Assembly (NCBI RefSeq): GCF_902148845.1
Contig: NC_043745.1
Coordinates: 33,059,341-33,123,340, forward strand
Reading direction: 5' to 3'
Source: Salarias fasciatus
Lineage: Eukaryota; Chordata; Actinopteri; Blenniiformes; Blenniidae
DNA length: 64,000 nucleotides
The position numbers and the translations under genes are program-made. The notes below the pieces were generated by a model that ran no database searches, was not told the origin of the DNA, and saw nothing but the letters and a program-made list of their open reading frames with translations. Of the stretch, positions 25,531 to 38,300 are shown piece by piece. Positions within the stretch are counted from its first letter, which is position 1, and every line of letters starts with the position of its first letter.

Positions 25531-27217
25531 ATGGCTGCTGTAAGTTCACTGACCTGCAGCAATTCCTGGGGACCACTTGAGTGTCGCCTCGCCTGCGTCT
25601 GCGCTGGTTACACACTGTGTCTGGGCGGGGAGCGCAAGCAGTCTGACAGTCGCCACATGATGCTGCTTAGCGCTGTTTTTGTGCCAGGGGGACGCTGGCT
25701 CTGGGATGGACCATAAGCTGTTTTCCAGAAGTGGCTTTAGAAGTCCATTCTCTAATCATGCGGCGCAGATTAAAGCAGTGTTGTTTGGGGTTCGCTCCGG
25801 CTGAGATGGGCAGCAGGACCGTGAGACGATCAAACAGTTCGGGTCACTGTCATTAAAACACGCGTTCTTGTAGCTCAATTAGAAACATTTCCTTTTTTTA
25901 TTCAACATAGTCAGTTATTATAAGTAAAAGACAAAAACTGCTTGAAGCTCAGTTTAGATTTTAGGATTGGAGAAGTCAAATAACTTTTCATTGGCGCTAT
26001 TCCTTTTGAAATTCACAAAAACACACCTTGAAATACAGGTTTTTGCTTTCATGCTGATTAATCAACACATTTATTAACTTTCAATTAAGATTCAGCTGCA
26101 GCTGAGCTGAAGAAACTGTCTTTTCTACTCAGACAGCTGGAGAACAGCTTCATCCATTCCATATCATATCATATCATATCATATCATATCATATCATATC
26201 ATATCATATCATATCATATCATATCATATCAAATTCGATTTCATGTTATCTTGTTATATTACAGTGCATTGCGCCATATTGTGTCGTTTCTCATGTCATT
26301 GTCATATCTCTTCTCATCTCATCTCATCTCTTCTCATCTCATCTCATCTCATCTCATCTCATCTCATCTCATCCCTGTGCAGACCGGATCTTTCCGCATG
26401 GTGTCTGAGGACGAGCAGGCCATGAGGGCAAAGCTGGAGCACCTGACAGTGAAGGATCATGGTCCGGTGTTTGGACCGTGCCACAAACTGCCGGGACACA
26501 CAGTGCAGAAGGTCTGGATGTCTCCACGTCTCTGACGGTATCCAAGCCCAACATGACGATTAACTGTGAAGATCCGTGTTCTCCAGGCGAAGGACGAGCT
26601 GAACGAGACGGAGGAGCGGCGGGCGTCCTCCCTGAAGGACCTGAGGGTCATGATGAAGGAGAGGGCGGCCGAAGGAGACGACCTGGCCAAACTGGTGCTG
26701 GACAGATTCGGGGACAAACCCGACTCTCTGATGCTGCGCTTCCTCAGAGCTCGCAAGTTTGACGTGGTCAGAGCCCACGAGCTCATGAAAGGTAGGAAAG
26801 GTGTATCCTGCAGGACCTGAACTGTCCTGTGAGGACAGAAGCTGTGATACAGAAGTGATTTTTCCCCCTGCGTCACTCCGGGCTCCACAGCCTTTGATTC
26901 GGCCTCACAAACACTTCCCAGTAGCTGCGGTAATTGAGGGTGAGACCTCCTTTGTGCTCCATGTTTGCATGAATCCTGTCCGTCCGAGAGACAGGGAGGC
27001 ATGTGTTCATTAATTGGCGGCTTTGAGATGCCTCTGAGTTTCCCCCCTGACAAAGCCGCCCTTTGTCTCCAAATAGGACAGCAAGTTTACTTTACCGGTG
27101 AACCGGCCGTGTTCTGCTGGGAACTCCACAGTGCCGAGCCCACTGCGCTCCACTCGCTCCACACCACCATGAGAGACACTCTCTCAATGGACCTGTGTGT
27201 GTGTGTGCTTTAAACTG

Positions 27218-27257
<40 letters not shown>

Positions 27258-27555
27258 GCATTTACTTTTAATCAGTTTCCACATTTTTACAATTTTCTGA
27301 ACATAAACCTCCTCAGTGACCTCTGTCATACAGAATGTGACCTCCGCCACCCGTATTATTTTCTTTATGATGCTGAATCTAAGTGTTTCGGTTGATCACA
27401 AAACTCTTTAAACTTTATTTGCACACAAGTTCTGCCAAAATATGCCGCACATTTTACATAATTTTTGTGCACTTGTTGCTGCTGTTGGTTCAATATTTGG
27501 TTTATAGAAAAGCAGAATAAGGGCGGACAGACACACACACATTCACATACACGTA

Positions 27556-27651
<96 letters not shown>

Positions 27652-29609
27652 TAGTTGTGAGTATTAAGAGAAAACAAAATGTGAATATGGGGAATGTGAT
27701 GTGAACGTGAACTTGTACTGTAGGGTTAATTACTCCTTGCTGAATGCACGTGCACACACACACGCATGCACAGATGCATTAACGCACGTGCACGAGCACA
27801 GACACACACACACAGATTGTGGGTTAATTGGAGCCTCAGTATGAAGAGGCCTCGGAGCTGCATTGTAACCACATTAATACAGTAGCGTCATTGTTTTGGG
27901 CCCATCAGCGGTTGGAGGAGCTACACTGAGTGTGTGTGTGAAGTCTGATCAGGGCTGGCAACAAACAAAATAGAAATTTTACTCTACTTAAGCAGATTTT
28001 TCAAATATCCGAAAATATTCCCAATTGCAATTTATCCCATATGAACAACAACATAATTTCACTTTTTTAAAAAAAAAAAGCCCTCAATTTCTGGTTATAT
28101 TTCAAAAAACATAGATCAGTACCGACATGGCATCAGCATGATTACTGAATAAAAACATGTCAAAGGAGTTTATAAAGTTGTATAACCTGTAAACTGAACC
28201 CCGATCACGAGCATGTTTTGGTTCATTCACTGGGCGTCGCTCAGTTTCCTATCGGATTAGTAGAGATCAGTGATTCGGAAATCAGAGCTAACTTATAGCT
28301 CTGAAAGAAGCTGTAGTCTCAGGAACGGACTGAATGTGTGAAAACATGCATATTAGCAGCTGCAGACAAGTTACTGACTTTTCAACTCCATTCACTGCAG
28401 AAGAGGGGATTTCAGCTGCTACAGCAGGTTTCAGAGTTCAGATAAATTCAATAAGAAAATCAGAAGCAGAGAACGTGGTTTTGGATACTTTACTCTGTTT
28501 TCATGTTTGGGGAAATTGTATTTCATTAAATCTAGATTAATTTAACAGGTGTTTGAATCTCTTTGTGTTTAAAGGGAAACATGAAGCAGTCAGTGTTTTA
28601 GTGTGTTCACCATCAGACCGGACTCAACACATCAAATGATCTTTTCAAAATACAAATAAAGCATCTTTCGTTTTATTTGCATGACTTTCAGTTTGAAAAA
28701 TGACTTTTTCTTTTACTTGAGTGAAGCATGTGTGCATTATTACTTTTTTGTTTGTTTGTTGACTAAAGTGTGTTTTGTCTGGTGTTCCAGGCTACGTGCG
28801 CTTCAGGAAGGAGTATCCGGAGCTTTTCGAGAACCTGACCCCCGAGGCGGTCCGCAGCACCATCGAGGCCGGTTACCCCGTGGTCCTGCCCAGCAGGGAC
28901 AAGTACGGCCGCGTGGTCCTGCTCTTCAACATCGACAACTGGGACCTGGAGGAGATCACGTTTGACGAGGTGGCTGCAGCGCCACGGCTTGGCTCAAATC
29001 GCCTCAGACGTTTGGTTAAAAGCTCGTCTTTTCGCAGATCTTGAGAGCGTACTGCGTGATCCTGGAGAAGCTGCTGGAGAACGAAGAGACCCAGATCAAC
29101 GGTTTTGTCCTGATTGAGAATTTCCGGGGTTTCACCATGCAGCACGCCTCGGGAATCAAACCGGCCGAGCTGAAGAAGATGGTGGACATGCTGCAGGTCA
29201 GAACACGCTCAGAGACAGCGGGAAGTTGGAAATGTCTCTTTTTTCTTGAACTTCTTCATGTTTTCCTGCAGGACTCCTTCCCCGCTCGGTTCAAGGCCGT
29301 GCACGTCACCCACCAGCCCTGGTACTTCACCACCACGTACAACGTGGTCAAACCCTTCATGAAGAGCAAGCTGCTGGAGAGGGTAACCGCCGCTCCGGTC
29401 TCAGCCCCGTCACCTCTCCTCTCCCCCCTCCTGTAACGCCGTCTCCCTCCACCTCTCCTCAGGTGTTCGTTCACGGCGACGAGCTGGAAAACTACCTCAA
29501 AGACTTCGATGCGGACATCCTGCCCACGGATTTTGATGGGAAAGCCGCCGTGATCGACCACCAGGCCGTCGCCACCAAGCTGTTCGGCTCGGAAGACACG
29601 GCTCTGTGA
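25531..29609 (+). CDS. rlbp1: Retinaldehyde-binding protein 1 (CRALBP)
   Basis: CRALBP is the cytosolic 11-cis-retinal/retinol carrier of RPE and Mueller glia in the visual cycle. Coding exons are 25531-25539 (ATG), 26383-26511, 26587-26791, 28791-28969, 29038-29196, 29272-29382 and 29463-29609, giving 312 residues (human 317). A noncoding exon ends at the GTAAGG donor after 24393, and the coding exon begins at 25505. The text starts [15 protein letters not shown] and includes [10 protein letters not shown] near the N-terminus. The CRAL-TRIO-N helices follow ([19 protein letters not shown]), and then the CRAL-TRIO pocket ([41 protein letters not shown]). Arg233 in SFPARFKA matches human Arg234, mutated in Bothnia dystrophy. 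The C-terminus DTAL keeps a PDZ-type end like the human NTAF tail. Teleosts often have two copies (a and b); which this is cannot be told from one locus. Confidence 0.96.
26160..26232. repeat. (CATAT)n pentanucleotide repeat
   Basis: About 14 perfect copies of a five-base unit in rlbp1 intron 2. Confidence 0.95.
26313..26373. repeat. (TCATC)n pentanucleotide repeat at a splice acceptor
   Basis: About twelve units of TCATC with one TTCTC interruption, ending nine bases before the AG (26381-26382) of rlbp1 coding exon 2. It therefore supplies the polypyrimidine and branch-site region. Confidence 0.9.
27194..27257. repeat. (TG)n / (CA)n inverted pair
   Basis: GTGTGTGTGTGTGC, a spacer of about ten bases, then GCACACACACACAC continuing as a longer CA run. 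The arms can pair perfectly as a hairpin. Confidence 0.85.
27560..27649. repeat. Long (CA)n microsatellite
   Basis: About 45 uninterrupted CA units in a large rlbp1 intron, preceded by imperfect ACGTACGTAC. Confidence 0.95.
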
Positions 29610-30227
29610 AGGACTGAGTCCTCCTGCTCTGATCACATCAGACATGTGGCCTATTCTGAAACTAGCTTATGTTTAATCATTGAGGGAGTTTCTATGAGCT
29701 AAAGGAAAGTTTCTAGAGTTAGATGCAGCTTGGTGGTTTGCAAATGAGCAACATGATATGAGGAAAGAAAACGGACGTGTAGATGTCACAGGGAGAATAA
29801 GTAAATAGTGATAATGTTTACAGCACCAACAATCCTTCTTACTGTTCGAGCAAAGGAAGACGGACGAGCTGGTAATGCGTTGATGTAGCTCACAACCACA
29901 GTGACACTGCTTTTAGTGTTTCATTTCGCCTTAAACATCAGTGACTTACACCGGAGCGGCCTTGCGCTCACGTCCCTGTCGGATGTGGCTGCAGTACAGA
30001 TGATTCCAGTCTCCAGGAAGAGGTTCAGACGGCTGTGCAGAGAGAAAACCGACGAGGGAGAAGTCTGCATTAGGTTCTTGTTTTAGATATAAAAGGCCTT
30101 CTGACGCACCGCAAACAGCCTTGTTTTCTGATCTGCACGTGTGTGACGTGAACTGCGATGATACTCAGATGCCTGATGTACGATAAAGACCCCCCTGCTG
30201 CAGTTTGCACTGGAGTGGGAAATATTC

Positions 30228-30233
30228 AATAAA
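30228..30233 (+). terminator. Poly(A) signal AATAAA, rlbp1
   Basis: AATAAA followed 12 bases later by TATGTGTGTGTGTGG, a textbook GU-rich downstream element. It gives a 3' UTR of about 0.64 kb. Confidence 0.75.
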
Positions 30234-30254
30234 CTAGATTTTATGTGTGTGTGT

Positions 30255-31600
30255 GGAGTTTCATGTTGTAATAGTCCGTCATCTCTTTACTGCCTTGAGT
30301 CTCTGAACGGGACTATACAGAGGATGAGGGACTACTCTGAGGGTGTTTTCAGTTCATTTAATTTCATAATGTTTGAATGAGAGGCTAAGTTCAAGCTTAA
30401 TTTACTGTGGAAATAGATTCTTTCCCCTTCAGACCTCAGTCCGGCTGGTTTCAGGCTCATTAGCATCACCTCAGGCTGAAATCTGATCAAGACTGAGTTC
30501 ATAGTCTTGACAGAAACACTGGGGATAACCTAAGGCCATGTACTCCATTCCATACACAACCTGCCCCTCCAACACAAACACATCACTTTTTTTTTTTATT
30601 TTCACACATATTAACAGTATTTATTTTAGATTTTAGATCATAAACCTGAAAAACATTCAAAGTTGAACAGATTTGTGGTTCAAGGATCCGTCTTCATATT
30701 AAATACTTTTTTTTTTCCCCCACAGGGTTCTTGGCTTGTCATATGGAGGCAAATACAATTAGCTTCAGTGTTAAATATGTGAACAAACAGTGTTTAGTCT
30801 TATTAGTACAATACAAAAACTAGGTAAAGACGTGAAACATCTAACCACGTGAACAAACAGCTGTTTGATCTCAAGCAGACCTCAACCAGATATGACAACA
30901 TTTCCTTCAGATAGAAAATTCTAGTTTTTCTTTTTTTTAGTGCAACAAATCTTAGTTATTTAACTTTTTCCCACAAAATCCGATAGATCGTAATTTCCCT
31001 CATAATAAAAGATAAAATGCTGGAACAGCCACACCTGAAAGGTCAGTGTTGATGTGGTATCAGCTGGTCTTGTTAAAGTAGAGCGACCTCTAGTGGACAC
31101 ATCAGGAACAGCTGTTGATAAATAATGTCAGATCATATCCTCTTTACAGATTTTAGATTTGGACCCGGTTGGAACGTCCGGCGGGCCGGTTTTAGCTCAC
31201 GGTCTGTATGTTTAACACTGTCTTCTTAAATATGATATTTTACAGTATGACTCATTCACACACCCATCTTTTAGACCATTTTGTCTAATTTAGGGTTGCA
31301 GGAGATCAGAATCATTCCCAGCTGACAACAGAGGTATGCAGGACACACTGGACTTATCAGCAGTCCGTCACGGTTCAAACACAAATGTAAATTTTAAAAC
31401 AAATTTCTTTGACTCTTATGAAAGAAATTGTTTGCCGATACAGCAAATCTCAGCTTTCTATTGACGTAACATCAAGCTTTTAGCTAAAATAAAGATCATT
31501 CTGATAAAAATGACATTTTAAGCAACAATTATGCTTAAAGAGTTCAAAATAAAAGTCAAAAAAAGACAAAAAAAAACTTCAGTTTTCTTTTGAGAAAATA
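30255..31600. other. Intergenic between convergent rlbp1 and abhd2
   Basis: No gene recognised. It contains the partial dispersed repeat at 31262-31385 and short A/T runs. Part of it may be distal abhd2 3' UTR. Confidence 0.5.
31262..31385 (+). repeat. Dispersed fish repeat, copy 2 (partial)
   Basis: Retains CCCAGCTGACA, GGACACACTGGACTTATCAG and CAGTCCGTCACGG, matching the 5' half of the repeat at 22005-22310. It is diverged and truncated. Confidence 0.5.
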
Positions 31601-31601
31601 A

Positions 31602-31607
31602 TTTATT
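31602..31607 (-). terminator. Candidate distal poly(A) signal for abhd2
   Basis: TTTATT on the plus strand is AATAAA on the minus strand. It is 3.5 kb past the abhd2 stop and would imply a long 3' UTR. Nearer variant signals cannot be excluded. Confidence 0.3.
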
Positions 31608-34600
31608 TTGAACACAATAACCATGTTGTCTCATGTAATTAGATCTTTCACACACAAACTGGCTTCCTCGAACAAAAAGCATCCAGTGTTTGGTGTCTGA
31701 ACGTCTCCTCGAGTGTGTGAGTGTATGTGCCCTCTCCGGTCTGAACCAGCCTTCAGACGTCCCCAAACACCAAATTAAAGCTGTGTAATGATCACTGTAG
31801 GTTAACACCAAGAATTCCAACAGACTCTAACCCGAAGTTAAGGACTGTTTTTGTTCTGTGAAGCCACTGGAGATCTTGAGTGAGTAAAACGGGATCCCAG
31901 GGTTGTTGATTGAAGCAAAGGATCACATTCTTCTATTAATACAGTAAAACAAGTTAAGATCTCACACATTCACTTAAAAAAAAAACAAAAAAACCAAGAT
32001 CTTAAAGTCTGAGACAGGTTTTGGTCTAATATACTTGGACAGTATGTTCTGTCCAATCAGTGTCAAAATAAACAAAGGACCCCTCTTGGCTGGTTATTGC
32101 CTGTTGTTTTTCCACCTCTGGCCCTTTAAATATACGAAAATCTACTATCTTTATACATCTATTCTGCCTTTTTTTCCCACTACATCGATAAAGTGAACTC
32201 GATTTGGTTTTTCTTGGTCAGAGGTCGTGATATGACGCAGTATTTACTCATCAACACACTCACACTCTGCTGCATTTGCACAAGCAAAACGACAAGAAGT
32301 CATAAAAACAAAATACAATACAAAATAACGAGATACATCTAAATGACACATCCAAACCTGCGTTTTGTGCAAAGTCAGGTTGAGGCAAAAAAAAAAAAAA
32401 AAAAAAAATCAGAAGAGAATTGGCTCTTACTGCACAGACTGGGTTAGTGCTGGTGTTATTGATTAATGTTATGTGAGCCACAACAACCTTCTTTTTGTTT
32501 TCTAAATGAGAGCTGTGGACAAAATGAACCGGATCATCTGACTGGCGGGTGGATGAGAGGATGCAGGTTGGTCTGTCTGACAGCAGATGGCAACAGTGAT
32601 TTGCGGTCTGGATGAGGTTTGGACTCCACTGCTCCTCATTCAGTAGTGTCTTCGTTTCAGTTATTGATGTGTGACTGCCACGGAAAGTCCCACGCTCATT
32701 TCAACATCACAGATCGTAAAAAAAAAAAAAATAAAATAAAGTGAAAATCTCTGCGAGATCCACATTGCAAAGCAAGTTTCATTTAAATGAGAGGTAACGA
32801 TGGCGTCCGTCTGGACGGGAGCTTTTCATTGGCAGAGGCCCTGAGTACGAAGATAAAACTGGATCAGCGGTTTAAAGTCAGCCAAGGCAGCGTTGGTGAG
32901 ATTAACACCTGGATTTCATAGTATTTGCTCAGAATCGTCCACACTCAAATGGATCTAAGAGACAAAACAACGGAGCACGATAAAACTGGGGTGTCAAACA
33001 CGTCAAATGAGTCCGTCAGTCAAACCCAGACTGCTGGATATCACTGCAGAGACGTTAAAAACTGGGATTTTTTAAGAAATTCAGCTGCATATTCAAAAAT
33101 GTTTGATATTTTGGCGAGTTTATAACTAGTAAGAATAGATGTCTTTATACTCAACAGGTTGAAACTCTTTGTGGTGTTCTTGAATCGATTTAATCTGGTG
33201 TGTCGGTTGATGCTGCAGCTAAAACACTTCCCAGGATGGTGTTCAATCTGTGGTAGGCATTCCCAGGAGAGTCGCAACTCAGCCGGCTCAAATGAACTGT
33301 TGTCTGCTGGGATCATGTGACAATGTTTTACTTTCACCCTGTTTTATGTCTTTCTGACTATGAAGATTTCAATTTAAGAATTCTTAACATGATGCCGTTG
33401 GGACTTATTCCGTCTGCCTGCTGGAGGCTGAAATACTATCACCCAGGTATTACGGGACACAAACCTCAGCCTCAACGGCCAAAACAAAACGCACTGTTGC
33501 CTCCATCGTTTCAAACCACCCACGTGTCTCGTCACAGTGTTCAGAGCAGCTTTCAGACCACACAGGTCTTGGCTGGACTTTCTAAGCCCTTACAGCAAGT
33601 CCTGCACGCTCGTTTTCAGTTAGATTCATGTTTTTACGAAGTCCACAGGTCCCAGTATTACAGTGTGATTGTATCAACAACAGTTTCTGAGCATCTTCAG
33701 TCATTCACTGCAGTTTTTTTTTTTTTTTTTTAACGTCCAACTCAGCTGAGAAAACGGGTGAAACGATTAACTCCTGGGGATTTTTTTTTTTTTTTTTTTT
33801 TTTAAATCAGTCTTCTTCCTTGCATGCAGTTTTCTCTGAACTGTACAGCATTAACAATCACCAATATTTTACAAACAGTCCACTAACATCGAACATTTGG
33901 TTTAGCTTTGGTGTCTCGAGCCCCCCCACCCCTCAAACCTCGCAGCTCAGATTAGACGATCCCTTTTTAAAACCACAGAATCATCATCATCAGCTGGAAA
34001 AGACGTCTGTGGCGAGTTGATCTTGACCAGACCTGCAGCTGATCAATGGCAGAACGAGGAGGTAAGAGGGCTCAGACACACACGCAAACACACAGACACA
34101 CACACACACACGGGGAACATTTGATTCATCTACCTTGTGGTTATCATCCCTGCTCCCTTCAGTTTTTCGTGTCTGTCACAAGAGCCTAACTGGAAATAAA
34201 CTCGTTATCAGCACAGTGACTAATGCGGAGAGAGAAAAAAAAAAAAAAAAAAGAGAAAGTTTGTGGCATACATGGTGTAAAGTGCATCGAATCAAAGTGA
34301 CAGAATGAGGACCGTGGGAATGTCACGGAGCCCATGTGGGGTTGATCCCTGGTCATGTCTGGTATGCACTGAGCACTTCAAGTGCCAAACATAAGCGCCG
34401 GAGGGACGCTTTCAGCTGGAAATAACGCGTAAAATCCCACTGTAACACTTAATTGTCTACTGTACATTTTCTACACACGACAGACCCTTTAAAAAAAAAA
34501 AACCCAGACATTAAGAGGGCAGACACACTATGAACAAAGAGTTTGGATCAAACAAAGACCACACGCTCCATGACGGCTCAATTCTCGGTCCACACACACA

Positions 34601-35150
34601 CACACACACACAAACACACCAACATTCACACTACGAAGACACTGTGTGGGTTATTCAGCAGTCTAGGCTACACGGCCTTGGCGGTGATAAGCAGTGAGCT
34701 TCTTACAGGTGCAGGAAACTACACACCGACTGCAGCGCAGCTCTGGTTCAGAGGAAGAGGAGGCTTCATTTTGTGCTCTTGTTTCTCACTGGACTACTCT
34801 AAAGTGGTGCGCTCACATTGAAAACCAGCTCGACTAGATCTCTTCTTCTATTTGGTCGTTGCCTCTGATAGCCAAGTGCCGTCTTGGAAATTCATTAAAA
34901 ACAAAAAAGAACGGTTCCTGGTCTGGGTCCTCGCAACGGAAAAGAGCACAAAGGCAGTAATTAGAGTTGATTGACGTACTGTAAGGTGACGGTGTTCACA
35001 CAGAGGAGCCGGGGCGGAGCTGAAGGTCGGGAGGTCAGGAGTGGTGGGCGGCACCGGAGGAGAAGGCAGCGAAGAGAGCGCAGTTTAAGGTGTCTCCTCG
35101 GTGCGGCACGGGGCGGGGGACAAGATGGGGGGGGGGGGGGGGGGGGGGGT
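31608..35150 (-). other. Probable long abhd2 3' untranslated region
   Basis: No coding sequence recognised. It contains A/T homopolymers (32387-32408, 33718-33732, 33781-33803), a CA run near 34592-34611 and the G run beside the stop. It is assigned to the abhd2 3' UTR only by position. Confidence 0.4.
35127..35149. repeat. G23 homopolymer beside the abhd2 stop
   Basis: 23 consecutive G on the plus strand, hence C23 in abhd2 mRNA, starting two bases after the TAA (35151-35153). Confidence 0.9.
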
Positions 35151-35362
35151 TTAGGCTTTCTCTTCTTCGCAGGAGCTTTCACCACTTTGACACATGGGTT
35201 TCTGTTTCTCCCACTGGCACATGGCATTGGCGTAACCCACGATCACTTTGTCCATCCACGTGAGAGGCTGAGGGAAGAGGACCGCGCCCTCGAAGAAGCC
35301 CAGGTGGCCTCCGTGAAGCGTCAGCGCGAAGACCACGTTCGACTTCTTAGCTGGAGGAGGAC

Positions 35363-35399
<37 letters not shown>

Positions 35400-38300
35400 A
35401 CTCAGTTTCTGTACCACTTCCAGTGAGCACTGACGAGCGTCTTGAAAACAATAGACACATGTACTAAGAGCTCTCCAGAAAAGATCAAACAAATGGATCC
35501 TCTCTGTCTGCAGATAAAGGATTTCACATCATGGTAGAAAATGTCCATACTAAAACAAACTACTGCTTCCTGTAACTTAGAAGCGGTTTTAAACATACTA
35601 ATCAAGTGTCCTTCAACATTTAACGTGAATCAATGAAAACACTGATACTTCAGCACACAGTTACAGCCGTTAAATCTGGATGAAAATTCAGACAAAAATT
35701 ATCTTTTCTTATTCTGAACGTCAGCTCATCGTCGTGGATAATATGAGCTGAATCAGTTTTCATTTCCTTTTTTTCCCTTTGCTGTAACTTTTTTTTAAAA
35801 GTCATATTTGGGTGAATTGTCAGTGTCCACATACTTTGGACAATATGTCGTAAATACTGATCAGCGATATTGGATTAAATCATTTTATTTCATGTTGGAA
35901 CTACTTTTTCTTTTACAATCAAGAGGAAGTGGATTTTAGATCAGCCATTTTAAACACAGGCTGAAATCTGAAATGGCTCACCACCGCCACACTGCACACA
36001 ATCTTTTCAATTTGCCGTTTCAACCCTGCAGATGCGAGCAGGCAGAGTGGTCTCATGAAAAGGATTGGCCTGGATTTCTTGACTCCTGGGCTCGTATCTG
36101 GGTTAGTGGGGGAGCCCGCCGTGGCTGACTGATGATTAAGATCCCGCGGGGCTTTTACCACCGTGCACTATTCATGACAGCTCCGGAGCCGTCCCTGAAT
36201 GAGGGCGAGCTCTCCCAGCGCTGAGTGACAGGTGGGATCCCAACCGTCTGACAGACTGCTAGGCCTTAAAATAAAGCGTGAAGGGCCTGAACAGATGCGC
36301 CCGCCGTTAATTTGACATGATGACAGCAAATTACTGACAAAAAAAAAGCTGAATTCACAGATGAATATCGTACACGCCTAAAGTAAGATGCGACCATCCT
36401 ATCTTGAGTCTATAATTCCAGCACAGCAGGTCGTTCCTGGCTGCCGTGTGTCTGTCTCAGTCAACGCGCTGCACTTTGAGGGCAAAGTGGCAGCTGATCC
36501 ACTTTTCTGGAAGCATGTCCCTCTGGAGACCTACGGGACAGAGTGGCATTCATTTCCAGTCAGGACTCAGCGAACCCCCCCCCCCCCCCCCCCCCCCCCC
36601 ACTCCGTTATGTGAGGAACTGCCCTTTTCCAAAATAGTTAAAATGGTCAGAGGGTTTAAAATTAGCACAGGCTTGAGGGGAAAGACGACCAGACAGACAC
36701 TGCAGTGTGCAGCCACTCGATCGGCTTTGTTCGAACACATGGAAAGCTTTGGTTTGACTTTCCTGGACTGGGTAAAATGGATTTTGGATATTTTAGCATC
36801 TCGGTTCTTTCGTTTCCTCCTGCACGTACTCTTTCACTGCCAACTTGTCAGACATTCCTGATAATGCTGTATGTTTACACCAGGTTGCCATGGCCTGCTG
36901 TAAGAAAGAAGCAGTAACACTGAATTATCACTGGAGACACAGCTCTGTTATTGGGCAGAATTGCTAAACTTGCTGAAACATCAGAAAACATGAGTCACAG
37001 AGGCCCCACCCTGTCCTGGCCAGGGTGTGGAGGCGATGCATGAGGAGTCCTTTTGAAAAACCAAGTCCAGGATTCAAATGGAATCTTGAGTCAGAAGGAC
37101 ACGCCTGCTGAGGATCTGCTGTAAATATTTACCACCATCTGTCTGCACATATATCGTCACGTCTGAAACTACAAGCCGGTGTTTTACCGATTCCTTTTTT
37201 TTTTATCTCGTTGAGATACAGTCCTGGATGCCCAGAGCCACTGAGTACTAGACATTTTCTAGATATTTAGTGTGCAACTTTTCAACGCTGACAAAGTGAC
37301 CAAGAGCGAGTTCTGAGTATTCCTGCAGGAGCCGTGACACACGCTGGTCGTTACCTGCTAAAGTGCGAGGGATGGTGAGCAGTGAGTCGTGAACCAGGGG
37401 ATCATCTCCGGAGTTCACGAGCAGCAGTGGCACGTTTACCTAGGAATTCAAGAGTGAAAGATCAGACATCGGAGAAATTGACAGGAGGAGGAACACAATG
37501 TGAGGAGAAGCTCTTACATTGTGGATATAATGGACACAACTCTCCTTCTCGTAGTACTCCTTCAGAGAGCTGTGGCCGTGGAATTTTCTTTGAAAACATA
37601 GAAAAGACAGCAGTATTGATAAATAAAAATAAAAATAGAAGAACACAACATCAGTTCAAATATTTCTGACTCTAAAACAGTCATGTCAATAACAAGAACA
37701 GAGTCGGGATCTATAAATTCCATTAGAATAGACCTCCTTTCCCCACAAACCTCATGATGTTGTCGTCAATCTGCATGAGAGACGTCGCTGTGTACAGTCG
37801 ACTCGGCTCCATGTCAATCTTTTTCAGTGAGCTCCCCCCAAACAGACTGTGCCTGTAAAAATAAATAAATAAATAACTAAATAAAAACACAGATTTATAA
37901 ATCAAAATCAATGTTCAGAAGTGAGCTGTGGCTGTGGTGACTTGAAGGTAATGATTTATAAGATGACTGACTAAATGACTGTCTTAAAACACCAGGTGTG
38001 ATTTACAAGTTTATTTAGGGTTTAGGTTTTATGTCAGATGCGCGACCTGACTTCAGCACTTTCTCTTCTTAAAAGGCATTTGTTAATTTGCCGTACTTTT
38101 CAATGCTTTCTTACCAATCCCTGTCCTGAATCGATTTGTGCTTTTTGTCCTGACGAGGTGCATTTCATCACCCTGTCAGTCATTAGTCAAACACTCATCA
38201 CAAATTATCAAAAGTCAGCGGCAGTGTTGCTCAACCTTTGACTTCAGTATTGAACTTTCAACCGAACCTCACATAAACCTAATGGAAGAAAGTTAATAGC

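Larger units (their letters stand above)
26792..28790 (+). other. Large rlbp1 intron with CA repeats
   Basis: A 2-kb intron between the CRAL-TRIO-N exon and exon 28791-28969. It holds a TG/CA inverted pair at 27194-27257 and a long CA array at 27560-27649. The rest is unremarkable. Confidence 0.7.

Noticed and set aside
27365-27763. Minus-strand open frame dominated by Cys-Val repeats
   Set aside because: It is the translation of the long CA microsatellite.
34961-35426. Open frames rich in Pro or Gly over the abhd2 3' end, on both strands
   Set aside because: They arise from the G23 homopolymer and overlap the real last exon of abhd2 in other frames.
36388-36861. 157-residue plus-strand open frame with a Pro run
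   Set aside because: Built around the C26 homopolymer inside an abhd2 intron, with no recognisable domain or splice context.
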